The translations under genes were made by a program, and so were the position numbers. Under the pieces are notes generated by a model. That model saw only the letters and a list, made by a program, of their open reading frames with translations. It searched no databases and was not told the DNA's origin. A stretch of DNA of 64,000 nucleotides, taken from the NCBI GenBank assembly GCA_023213395.1, contig CM041465.1, positions 142,731,741 to 142,795,740 of the forward strand, given 5' to 3'. The stretch's first letter is position 1, and each line of letters begins with the position of its first letter. The stretch comes from Cycas panzhihuaensis. Its lineage: Eukaryota > Cycadophyta. Below, one piece after another: positions 21,200-32,560 of this stretch.

Positions 21200-23948
21200 T
21201 GTTTCCTAGCTACCGAGAATGGATACGGATAGGTCAACTCACGTAGACTCAGGTATACCTCTTCCCTTTCACTTGTGTTATTTCTTTGGAAAGGTTGACA
21301 TGAGTATTGCCTCAATGCATGACTGCTTGCTTCATTTGTATGATCACTTTGCATTTGTTGTATGTTCATGTCGCTTATCCTATTGTGAGCCTATGACGAC
21401 CCCAGCAGGACCTACCTTTCTGCAAGGTAGGTATCCCCATAGCACTATTTGACTCTTCGCACTATCTCCACATCGCCTCGAGCTTCTTTCGATTTGTATG
21501 ACCCATTCATGCCTTGACTTTGAGCTCCCAGCACCTCGTTTCTGGGACCTTTGCCTATTGATGTTTTGCTTGCCTTTGTCCACGTGCATTCTAGACTGTC
21601 TCAGCCACCTAGACAGGAGGACCAGCCCCTCCCAAGCCTGCCACATCACCTCCCAAATCTCTTGGAACCTATAATTCTTCCATTCTAGCTTTCTGGTCCC
21701 ATACCACTGTAAACTTAGCGGTACCACAAAGTTTACTGGTAATCTTCTTGAAGTTCTGCATGGTAACTGTTGTCAGTTGTTTTTAAAAAACTGTTGTGGC
21801 AATTCTCACATTTCCCATAGAATCATTATGTGGCTTCACATCCACCTCAGCCCTATTCACTCACCTAGGGTTGGGATAGGTATAAGTATCCAAACCCTTA
21901 TCATTTTGAGGTCCTCTTAGGTCATTTTTTGCTCTCAAACATAATCGTTCCTACTGCAGCTTCTGCTCTTCTTCTCTTTCTGCTACAAGTGTACTTGCAG
22001 GCCTATATTTCCTACAACTCTAGACCAAGATCTGCCTACAATTCCTTGCTTCCATGCTGGGAAGTCTCTCTCTAGGTTTTATCAATCAATTTTGGTGTGG
22101 TTCTTCTCCAATTCACCTAGCAAGTGTCTCCCTCAGTTATCCATTGGAAGTTCTCCTACAAACCCTTGCAGGCATCCTCTTCTCTAATGGTAGCAGGGCC
22201 AAACCTGCTCCATATCAGCTTAGCAGGTCCTCCAAAACCCTTTCCTCTGGATCTATGGTAAGTTATCTCCATATTAGACCTATTTCTTGTCTTGTTTGCC
22301 TGTTTCCTTCAGGTTTGACCGTAGTAAAGCTTGTTTCCATTATGCTTGGCTGGTTGCTTCCTGGCTCTACTTTCTCTCCACTAGTTTTCTCTAAGGGAGC
22401 AACGAGAGAAGAGTCACAAGGTTGGGTGAAGAGAGCAAGGTGGGGCAGCTCCCCTTTTCAGTCCTTCTCTCCAAGGGTATCCCCTTCCCACCTTCTCTTC
22501 TCTTGCTCCATGCTCTTCTTGAGATAATTAGGAGTGATTGAGCCCTAGGCCTATGCCAGATTATCAACTTATGCAGCCCCTTGCTGCACTAATTATAAGC
22601 CTGCATGCCTGTTATTTGGATCCCCATAGTGTCCCTCGTATTATTGGGTACCCCTTGATATCATTGGTAAGGGTTTATACACCGGATTGCTACTCATAGC
22701 AACTTTGTGTCTTGCATTTTTCCCAAACTCTTTATTACTCTTTTCTTGCACCTCTTGGCTGTCCTTAGTTGCTGTTGCCATTATCGTGCTATGTTAGAGA
22801 GTTGTGTGGAGAACCCAGCGGAGGGTTAGCCATCTTGAGGCTTCCCTTACTCCATTTTTACTTGATGTTTATCCTTGCTTAAGAGAGGGTTTTAGAGCTT
22901 GTTGCAGCAATTATCTTTCCTAACACTCTAACGTAAATATCACATATATACTTGCATATACATAGCTTGTCTTCTGTAACCCCTTCCTGGAAGGCATAAG
23001 TATGTGCATGTGCAGGTTGTCGTGATGCTCTTGCAAAGATATAAAATGCTTGGATCTGGGTAATACCTACCACTTTTGTTCTTTACTTTCGCTTTCTTCC
23101 TTTCTGCTTTCTTTTCACAAAGGGGAAGGTAAGGAAGCCCCCATCATTCATGTCAAGACTTGGCTATGCATTTGTGGATTGACGTAAGGACGTACGTTGC
23201 ACATGGGTGAGGTCTCCCATCGACCGCCACATCTCCCAGGTATGTACATCCTTCCTTTAACTCTTGTTTCCTTTTATTACTTTTGTTTGGGATCTATGTG
23301 TTATTTAAGTAGGTCACACATAAAAGTAAAAGGGGAAACATTATCTTTTATTTACGCTTGTAAGCTTGCATATCATATACTCAACCCTCATAGAAAAAGG
23401 ACCTATAGGAAACTTACCCTTCCCGTTTCTTTTCCCACAAAGCCTAGCTTACCCCTTTCAGTTCATTCCACTTAATATTGTTTGCTTGCATATGTAACAC
23501 CTATTCCCATTTACCTTTTGAATTATTAAAGGAAACTTTGGTTTATTTGTCTTCTTCCCTTCTCTCTCTCCTCCTCTTGGCTTTATTTGCTCAGCCAAAT
23601 AATCAAGAGGAACCTGGGTACATCGTAGGCTATCGCCCATCTTGTCCCCATCTGTTTCCCTCTATCATAGGGAAACCTTTGAGGAGTCCTCTCTTCCCCT
23701 TCCGACCAACCAAGGGTGGGAGGATCTTCCTCTCGAGCTTATCCAGGCTACCTTTCCTACTTTCCCTCTGTCTCTTTTGGATAGAGGACCACTCCAAGGT
23801 AATTGGGTATCATCCGCAGGTCTCGAACTCGCGTTTTGGCACATGGGGCACCCTGCGTGATATTTTCTTCGCTTGTAGGTTTTCACCCATACCTTCGACT
23901 ATCATTACTCCTACCGAGCTTAGCGATTATCTCGTAGACGTGCATCCA
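21200..23948 (+). repeat. 3' LTR of element A
   Basis: 2749 bp, collinear with the 5' LTR. It starts TGTTTCCTAGCTACCGAG and ends CATCCA. The upstream GGTACCGC repeat is partly lost here (about 21718-21760), while TATAAGTA at 21881 is kept. Confidence 0.88.
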
Positions 23949-23953
23949 ACAAC
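23949..23953. other. Right target-site duplication of element A
   Basis: ACAAC, paired with ACAGC at 9313-9317. Confidence 0.65.
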
Positions 23954-25000
23954 CCATATAATTTTTGAATAAGTTTCTATCAACCTTTATGCTTCAATAA
24001 TATTTATTTGTAAAGTTATAGGTATAAGAGGACCATGTCTCCTTTGGTTAATGAGCACTCTAAATGGTATTGATTGGCCTTCTATTCTGTCTTATTTTAA
24101 GCTTATACTAAGTTGTTATTGAGGGTTTAGAGTAGGTTCTTCCAATTGCTAAGAGTTACATTAATGACTTATACCTTAGAGCTACTTGGAAGATATAATA
24201 GGAGAGATGGTAGAGGTTGACTATAAATTACTTTATATAGGGTCATCTTTGTTATTAAGTGATAAGATATATTGTAGTACCATTCAATAAGAGGTAACCA
24301 CTTCACCTAATAAGTTTATTGTTTGGATGTCAAACAATATAAATATGTTTTAAAGCATTTATCAACCACTTTGATCTGACCATTAATTTATAGGTGGTAA
24401 GTCGAGCTCGTTTTTAATTATATTCCTTTCATCTCAAATAATTATTACCAAAAATAACTAGTGAAGGTGGGATCATGGCCATAAATAATGGGGGTCAATA
24501 TACCATGCAAGCAAAATATGTTATTAAGAAAAACTTGGGCAATAGGAGTGGCCTATATAGGTGAGCTAATGAAAAGAAATGGGCATACTAGGTAAGATGA
24601 TCCATTGCCATAAAAAAAGCTAATTTACACCTTGATTTAGGTAACCCTTTAATAAAGCCCATAAAAATGTCCTACCACACAGTCATTGGAATCAGTAGTG
24701 ATTGTAATATTTCCAAAGCCTTGGTGGTTTTTCCTTTGTGATTCTAGCACATATCGCATTTTTCCATGAACCTTTTAATATCTATTTTTATTCTAGGCTA
24801 GAAAAAATTTTGTTTGGCTCATTAATATATCTTTAAGAAACTAGAATATCCTACAAAAGGTGTTATACATAATTCTTGTAACAACTTATCTCAAAGATTA
24901 GATTTAGTTAAAAGCATATTGTGTCCCTTATAGTATAAATAGTGGCCCTTCCAAGAGTATCTAGGTTTAGCCATAGAATTAGTTATTAGTTATTGAATTA
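23954..25000 (-). pseudogene. Element C integrase core
   Basis: Minus-strand translation of about 24790-24350, with stops, gives KCDMC (zinc-binding end), then HKGKTTKALE, MGFIKGLPKSR, FMAMDHLT-YAHFF, SSTYH and NGQIKVVDKCFKTYLYC. These match the chromovirus block order DFIxGLPxS, VDRLTKYAHF and SSAYHPQTDGQTEVVN. The catalytic glutamate position reads Lys (QIK for QTE), and several stops are present. The C-terminal region is split by element A. Confidence 0.75.
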
Positions 25001-25089
25001 GTTATTGTACCTATATATCATGTTACCATTATTAAGTAGTTTATTTTAACTAACTCAGGGTTGGTAAGGATAAAACACATAATGCACCT

Positions 25090-25570
25090 TAGTCCTCAAA
25101 CTTACACAATAATGCATTGACCACCATATTTCCCTTCCCATTTTTGTAGATAATCTCATAATCATAATCCAATAACTTAATGGCCCACTTTTGCTATTTA
25201 GGTGATGATACCCATTTCTCTAGGAGATATTTGAGGTTATGATAGTTGGTCTTGATGTAGAAATGATGAATTAAAAGATAGGGCCATTAATAGTTAACAA
25301 TATAAATGACAGCTAGCACTTCCTTTTCATATATAAAGTTTCCCATATTCTTGCTAATAAATACCTTGCTAGTGAATACTAGTGGTTACCCTTCTTGCAT
25401 CAAGACTATACTAATTCCTACTCTAGAGGCATCACTTTCAATGATAAATAGTTGGGCATGTCTAGTATAGGTGTATGTCACATAGACTCCTTGAGAACCT
25501 CAAAAGCATGCTCTACTAATTCTAACCATGAAAAAGTATTTTTTTGAGTAATACAGTTAATGGGGCTATA
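25090..25570 (-). pseudogene. Element C RNase H
   Basis: Minus-strand blocks HNLKYLLEKWV, KLLDYDYEIIYKNGKGN and VVNALL correspond to the C-terminal half of the usual Ty3/gypsy RNase H (LGYDYEIxYKKGKENxxADAL). It lies directly after reverse transcriptase, the normal order, in contrast to A and B, where an extra RNase H lies beyond pol. Confidence 0.65.
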
Positions 25571-25639
25571 ATTTCATTATATTCTTTGATAAATTTATAG
25601 TAATAGCTTGTGAAGCCCAAAAATCCATGAAGAGTCTTG

Positions 25640-26240
25640 TGGGACTTTTGCTTTGGCCAATTTTACATGTCTTCAATTTTTCTTGGGTCCACCTTAATGC
25701 TTTCCATCAAAATAATATGTATAAGGTTTTCCACTTTATTGGTGCTAAAGGAGCATCTTCAACACTTAACATAAAGTTAGTTTTATACTAGAAGTAATAA
25801 AGCTTGGTCCAAGTGGTTAAATAATCCTCACATATTTTATTATAAACCAAGATATCATCAAAGAATATTAGTATAAAATTTCAATGGAAGGGTTAAAAAA
25901 TTTGATTCATCAAGCTCTTTAAGGTGAATGGTAAAATTGTAAGGCTAAACAGCATTACCAAGAACTCATAATGACCTTCATGAATGTAAAAGGCTATTTT
26001 GGGAATATCCTCTTCTCATATTCTGATTTGATGGTGGCTAAGCCATAAGTCTAATTTAGAGAAAAAGCAAGCACAATGGAATTCATCTAACAATTTATCA
26101 ATTATTGGAATAGGAAATTTATCCTCAATAGTGATTTTATTTAGCTCCTAGAAATCCATGCATATCTGCCATGACCCGTCTTTCTTTCTAGCTAAGAGCA
26201 CTAGAGAAACAAAAAGGCTAACACTTGGTTAGATGACCCC
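25640..26240 (-). pseudogene. Element C reverse transcriptase
   Basis: Minus-strand blocks in order: [58 protein letters not shown] and FFDDILVYN. These are the palm motifs, including the FxDD catalytic pair. In-frame stops follow CMDF, QIRI and other blocks, so the enzyme is dead. Confidence 0.82.
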
Positions 26241-26639
26241 TACATCTAATATCTCCTTGACTATCTTCTTAATTTTAGTCTTCTATGCATAGGGATATTA
26301 ATATGATTGGATATTAGATAGTGGATTACCTTAAACTAATTATTTAGCATGGCCATATAGGCATTAGGGTAGTAGTCCATAGGGATTTACAAATATTAGG
26401 GGCTACTTTTTGGGGACTAATTATAAGTTTATAAGGGTAGTTATATATGAAATTATGTATAACTTCGAGTTTATTATTTCTATCATTTACATTATACATA
26501 ATTGAGACACCACTCTTTAAGGACCCCTTTTAATAATTTCTCCATTTGGTGGGATCTAACAATTCAAGTGGGATAGACCATCATGCCCACCAAGATGTAT
26601 TATTAGTTGTTAAATATAAACTTTATCTATAATTCAATG

Positions 26640-26960
26640 AAATCCCATAAGATGGGTCCCAGTATATGAAGCCATTAAGCCCCTAAAACCATGTTATAAC
26701 CCCTTAATTAGAGTGTAAACATGTATGATTTTGTAGTATAGTTACCCATGGATAACTTGATATTTAGACACCTGCCCTTACAAGCCAACATTCATTTGTT
26801 AGCTATCATTAACTTGAAGTTATTCAATAGGTAAATATAACAACCTATCTACTTAGTTACACTATGATCAATAAAATTGTAAGTGATATATAAGTCAATG
26901 ATAATAATAAGATTTTATCCCTTGAAATATCCTAACACCTTCATAGTTTAGGATGTGGTA
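26640..26960 (-). pseudogene. Element C protease remnant
   Basis: Degenerate blocks LPIE-LQV, QVIHG-Y, HVYTLIKG and LMGFH correspond to the downstream half of the chromovirus protease. The active-site triad is not clearly readable. Confidence 0.45.
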
Positions 26961-26999
26961 ATGTTAGCTAATGCATGTATTAAAATTTTGGGAGCAGTG

Positions 27000-29077
27000 T
27001 CCTCATTATTAATGGACTCTTCAATTTGTTCATCTTCTGGGTTATCATCTAAGGTGTTTGACAAGTCAACTATAGAAGGTTTCTTGACATCTAATAAATA
27101 GAGTTTCTATCCAAAACATTTGTGAGTAGGTATACATTTCTTATCATAGTTATAACAAAGCCCCCTCACTTTGTATGTAGTTATCTCTTCACGACATAAG
27201 TGCTTACTAGGTGGTTCTCTAATGTCTAGGGTTATGTTTGGTTGAGCTTGTTATATGAGTTAAACTTATAGAATTTTAAATGGTCAGCATATGGTGATAA
27301 ATTTATCATACACTAACATTGTTAACCTTAGGGTTTCTATAAAACTAGCAAACTTAAACATTTTAACTTCTATATGAATATCTTCTTTTAAGCCACTAAT
27401 AAAATAACTCTTGAAGAAATACTTATCAAGCCCTATTGTTTGATTTGTTAATTTATTAAATTAGAAAATCATTTATTAAATTAATAAATTATCAAATTTA
27501 TTAATTTGCTAGTTTGTTTTCATTTAGTTAAGAACACTATAAAGTTTTTATATTCACTTGGTCTAAATCATATGAGTAGATATTTGTTAAATTCAACCTA
27601 CATGAGGACACCATATATTTTTTATAGCCATTAGTACAACTAGTTTACCTCATATTTTAGGTGAAATGATATTATAGAAACACTTTGGTCCATAGGCATC
27701 TGGTTGATAGAGAAATATTGTTCTGCTCTATATAATCAACTAGCCAAATCTTCCCCATTAAATTTAGGAAAATCTAGTTTAGGGGACTAGAATGTTCCAC
27801 TAGCTTGGGGTCCACTTAAAAATTGTTGGTTTGTATTAGTACCCTATCCTTTGGTAGAGTGCCTACTTTAGTATATTTATAGGTTCATGTCATTATAGTT
27901 GGTATTTAACCTAATCAAGCTACTATTAAGATCATCAATGTGGTTTAACTTATCTAATTTGGATGGCAATTGGAGTATGGTTCATTACATTACTTGCATT
28001 ATTTTGATATCCTCATCCATTTTCTCTATGGAAAGGTCTTATGACTGCGGGCCATATTAGCTTTTTAATATTATTTATTTAAGTTACCAGAGATATATAT
28101 GAAAATTATCAAGTTGATAAGAGAAACAATTTGGAGATGACCAAAAGTCAAGATTTTTCACCCTGAACTTCTATGTTCTTAGGTTTACCAAATTCTTAAT
28201 AATCTTTAAAATATTCCTTGTTGTAGTTTTAAATTTTCTTTTAGATCACTGTCTTACTTTATTATGATCAGTAGTTTTAGTACTTCTAGTCACTTTTTAA
28301 GTATGTCCAGATCTATTCCTAACTATTTATAAGATATTCCCTACTATAGTATTCAAATTCCTTTAATTCATTATCTAGGTATATCCAAATCAAGGGTTTT
28401 AGTATTTTTTATAACTCCACATGTATGTCTAGATCTGTTCATAACTAAGGTATGTAAAATTTCTAATTAAAATAGTTTTAGCCTATAAGCCCTCTTATAT
28501 AATTCTCAGTCAATAATAACAAACTGACCCACTACTTGAGGGCACTAACTATGGAGGGTTATCATACTTGTAGTCATGTTATATATCTTTAAGGAGTACA
28601 TAAAGAGTGACTTCCTAATACTAACTACTAACTAATGTACTACAAGTTATAAATAGTTAATGGCTACCTATAGCTTCTTATAACTAGGTATCTCTTAACC
28701 TAAGGGATCCTCCTATGTACTAGAAGGTATGTGGAGGCTTGATTCCATATGCATATATTGTTTAAGGCCTAGGTATTAATGCCTTTTGTATATCACTTCT
28801 TACACGAGCTTATTATGAAGAATTCTCAGATAATAACAACAACTCTATGATTTTTTAAAACCATCAAAATATAATTTCTAATCTATACATTAATACAAAA
28901 AATAAAAAAACAAAAGAGATAGAGGAGAGATTTAGGCACCAAGTTAGTACCTTACTACTCTACTACTCTCACCACTTTTTTATCCCCAAGATTCTGTAAG
29001 GGTGAGGTGAGAGTATATGTTAGTTAGTTATAATAGGCTACTAAAAATTATTATAATAGAATATGGCCCTGGAAGGT
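27000..29077 (-). pseudogene. Element C gag remnant
   Basis: Near 27190-27100 a zinc-knuckle-like CYNYDKKCIPTHKC is readable. Upstream sequence to the primer site is AT-rich and broken, with no frame longer than about 60 codons. Assigned by position and by the knuckle. Confidence 0.55.
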
Positions 29078-29089
29078 GCTCTAATACCA
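29078..29089 (-). other. Primer binding site of element C
   Basis: Reads TGGTATTAGAGC on the minus strand, a one-base variant of TGGTATCAGAGC, two bases from the LTR. Confidence 0.8.
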
Positions 29090-29091
29090 CT

Positions 29092-29469
29092 TGATATGAT
29101 ACTACATATAATTACAAATATTAAAAATAATAATATATAGAAAACTATAACCCAAATCACAAGATTACCAAAATCACCAAATGTTGATATTAATAAATAA
29201 TCACTTACAATTACAAGGCACTTTAAGGGGGAGACCTCTTTAAGAGCAAAGCTTAATTATAAGAGATTTAAGGATATCCTTAAGACTATAAAAATTATAA
29301 ATATAAAGGAGAGGCTTATCCCATTCATGCTATTAAGTGATGTTATGGGATAATTCATTACATATAAAAATAAGCACATAAGTTATATTATGACTATTGC
29401 AATGCTTTATACATTATGATTATTACATGGTTTTATATAATAGATGATTAGGATGCAAAGTTCTTAATA
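29092..29469 (-). repeat. 5' LTR of element C
   Basis: 378 bp, homologous to 8564-8964. On the minus strand it ends CATATCA and starts TATTAAG (the expected TG appears as TA in all three family copies here). The exact target duplication AGCAT follows at 29470-29474. Confidence 0.8.
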
Positions 29470-29474
29470 AGCAT

Positions 29475-31420
29475 CTTCATTTCTGATACCTATCCTTATT
29501 GAAACCATTGGCCAAGATATAAGGTGAACATATGGTGTAAGTGAGGATCAAGATATAGTCCAATCCTATCAATATTTGATTATCACCTTGTGAGGTATGT
29601 TTTTATACTTCTTAGGTAGCTCCAGTCCATTAGGTCTTTAAAGGATCTAATATCTCAAATTAAAAATAAGGGCTTTATAGTCCTCTATGGGAACATCCCC
29701 TCATACTTAGCCCATAATCCCATATAAGAGTAGAATGTCATATGGCATTTAGGTAATATAATATATTACTCTCTCACATATCTATATATCCCTTTAACAT
29801 GGCCAAACTTGGTTCATGGAGTCATCATCCATGGTAATAAATAAATAAATATAACATAATAATAGCTCAATTTTCTCTATGTTTTTCTAAATAATATGAT
29901 ATAGTGGTGTTGGCATTATTGGATGCCTTAGGATCCTATCTCAAAGTAGAACTCTTCAATGAAGAACAAATACCAAGGGAAAGCAATAGCATACCATTCT
30001 AATCCTTAAGCCATATTGTAAATATGTATATATAATTATAGTTGTGGTTGGCTTGGAAGTAGGCCATAGCATGCTCTTCCTTCTTTATAAGCTTCATCCT
30101 CAAGGCTTTGTTGTTCTTGAGCCATAAGTACCCTCCTTTCTTAAGATCATTATTCTTAGATCTTGATTATTTCTAGGCCACATGTCTTTCTTTCCTATGA
30201 TTATTATTCTAATAATTTATTTTAGTTTTTTATGTTTCTCTAAGTGAGTATGGGGTGTTATCATCAAATATCATGTTAATAATGGTTTTATCCATTAGAC
30301 AAAAACCTTCTTAGTTATGGAGTCATATAAAGAGGGCTAATTAAATGACAGAATATTCTTATGTATCCCTTAGTAGGATTAGCATTTTCTTTAGGGATCT
30401 ATAATGTTGTGATGAACTACCTATTTTTCTCTAAGTTCATAAAGACTTCTTTCTTGATTTCTTCAAGAAACTATAGACATGTAATAGATCCAATATGTCC
30501 TTTTCTTATTGATTCATCCAAAAGCAGGGATGTTCCAATACCTTGTAGAATATAGACTACAAGTTGGCTTCACCTTTTGGCCATATCTTGAGCAATCAAA
30601 GTGAGATTTTATATTTGAAAGTTGCATTGGAAAGTTAGCCTAGCTCTCTTCAATTTGATAAGTTATAGAAAGTAGATGGTAGCTAATTTAATGTAGAAAT
30701 TTTAAGTCAAAGATAATTATTAAAAAAAAAAATCTTATCTTTTTATGAAATTTTCAATACATTTAAGCATATTTCCCTATTTTCAAATGTTCCAGACTAT
30801 TTAATATTAATTGCATTAATGTAATATATCCCAAAATGGGGGTGTAAATGTAAATTTTATCCTATAGGTGCTTTTTAGGCTCTAGAGAATCCACTTTGCA
30901 TTAAAAATTGATTAAATTTATCATTTAGAAAGAGTTATTGATTAATGTATTAAGTCACATCATCTTTTATATTATTTAAAGTCTATATTCTATTACATGA
31001 TTAGCTATTTGATAGCCCATAATGGTAATTATAAGTTCTTTGAGGTATTTATAAGCCCTTAGAGGCAATTTATAAGGCCATAAAGCCCTTGATGCTTCCT
31101 TCTTTGGAAAGAGGTGGAACATCTTTTCTATTACTCTTTTATTTGTTTTTCAGGTCATTTTTTTGGTCACATAAGATGATGTATTTTAAGAGTGTAGTTG
31201 ATTTGACATTAATGAAATCAAACACTGATGGTGTAACTTAGATAACTAGAAATAATAGTAGCTAATTATCCATTTGGTTTGGTGGATGGAACTCACTTCA
31301 TAAAGACATAAATAACACTTTATGATTATTGAAGTAGCTCAATCCAACAAAAATTTAAAGATAAGATTTATACTTTTGATGTGGCATTCAGTTGATGTAA
31401 TTATATGCTACAGGGAGGAA
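29475..31420 (+). mobile_element. Interior of family E element, right copy
   Basis: Continues the E interior that element C interrupts at 8563. It ends with the polypurine tract CAGGGAGGAA at 31411-31420 before the E LTR. From about 30560 it aligns with 7275-8181. A 64-codon frame at 30361 has no motif. The interior, about 2.0 kb without C, shows no reverse transcriptase, integrase or RNase H, so E appears non-autonomous. Confidence 0.55.
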
Positions 31421-31746
31421 TGTTAGATGTAATATCTAATTATATTATAACCCCACCTATACTATCTCATGTATTATTTGATTTTTATATTCATAGTCAC
31501 ATTAACATGTGTACTAGTATATAAAGGTTATCCTTGAGGGTTTTCACATGTAGTGAAATGTTTTATAAGTATGTACTTGATTCCTTATAATAATTTAAAG
31601 TTTAGTCATTCTTTCCAATTCATTGTGCTTTATTCTTATATATTCATTATCTCTCTTGTGTCCCATTCCTTATCCTACACATACCTCATCATCTATTCTT
31701 TATTTATTATAAGGTCCACTATTAATACCTCCAACTAAAATCAATA
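31421..31746 (+). repeat. Family E LTR, right copy
   Basis: 326 bp, starting TGTTAGATGTAATATCTAATT, homologous to 8182-8513. It is followed by primer site TGGTATTAGAGC at 31750-31761, so it is again both the 3' LTR of one unit and the 5' LTR of another. Confidence 0.7.
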
Positions 31747-31795
31747 TTATGGTATTAGAGCTATAACTCCAAACCAAAAATACCATGTTGAACAT

Positions 31796-32175
31796 TGATA
31801 TGATACTACTTGTAATTATAAATATTAAAAATGATAATATATAAAAATATATATAACTCAAATCATAAGATTACCAGAATCACCAAAATATTTATATTTG
31901 TAAGGAATTACTTATAATTGTAGACTACTTTTAGGGGTAATCTCCTTAAGAGTAAATCTCAATTATAAAAGATTCAAGGGTATCCTTAAGACTACAAAAA
32001 GTGCAAACATAAAGGAGAGGCTTATCTTGTCATGTTATTAAGTGGTACATGTAGGATAGTTTATTATATAGAAAAGTAAGTACGTGAGTTATACTATGAC
32101 CTCTATAATACTTTATACATTATGACTATTACGTGTATTTATATAATATATGGTTAAGATGCAAAGAACCTAATA
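31796..32175 (-). repeat. 3' LTR of element C2
   Basis: 380 bp, begins TGATATGATACTAC on the plus strand, ends TAATA, followed by a pyrimidine run (purine tract on the minus strand). Confidence 0.75.
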
Positions 32176-32560
32176 TGCCTTCCCCCTTTGAAGAGCATTA
32201 TTATCAAGGCTTGAATTGTGGAAATTATTATTGATGTTGGTGAAGAGGTTTCCATGTTACATCTTTTAATTGCATGCCTTACCATTAGAGCAAAACTTCT
32301 ATGATGGAATAATTATTTTATAGGATTATTTTTGGTATGAGGATGATGAATCCTTCATCATTCAGCTCAAGGGGTGATGATTGCACCTACACCAATTCTC
32401 CCAAATCCTTCTTTAGACAAGGCACATGAAAACATAAATGTATCTTAGAGGACAAAGGTAGTTCCAACTTTTAAACAACTTAGCCAATCTTTTGTATCAT
32501 ACAATACGATCTATATAATTTTATAATAAGTTTATATCAACCTTTGTGCTTCGAGGAAGT
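32176..32560 (-). pseudogene. Element C2 integrase tail and chromodomain remnant
   Basis: Homologous to 8965-9317 but without an insertion between about 32500 and 32540, so it shows the unoccupied state of the site where A entered C. No open frame remains. Confidence 0.55.

Larger units (their letters stand above)
9318..23948 (+). mobile_element. Element A: 14.6 kb Tat-like Ty3/gypsy retrotransposon, pol-deleted
   Basis: Complete by structure: two LTRs of about 2.75 kb, a primer site at 12079, a polypurine tract before 21200, and a 5 bp target duplication. The interior holds gag, protease, and the start of reverse transcriptase fused in frame to the end of integrase. Beyond these come an antisense PMD-like frame (19140-17293) and a sense RNase H (about 20361-20780). 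The catalytic core of reverse transcriptase, the first RNase H and integrase are absent, so it could move only with enzymes supplied by another element. The two LTRs are visibly diverged, so it is not a very recent insertion. Confidence 0.88.
8564..29469 (-). mobile_element. Element C: chromovirus-type Ty3/gypsy retrotransposon split by element A
   Basis: On the minus strand this is a complete element: 5' LTR (29469-29092), primer site (29089-29078), gag, protease, reverse transcriptase, RNase H, integrase with a chromodomain-like tail, polypurine tract, and 3' LTR (8964-8564). An exact 5 bp target duplication AGCAT flanks it (8559-8563 and 29470-29474). Element A (9318-23948 plus one target duplication) sits in the integrase C-terminal region. 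Without A the element is about 6.3 kb. Coding regions are recognisable but full of stops. The lineage within chromoviruses is not resolved. Confidence 0.85.
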
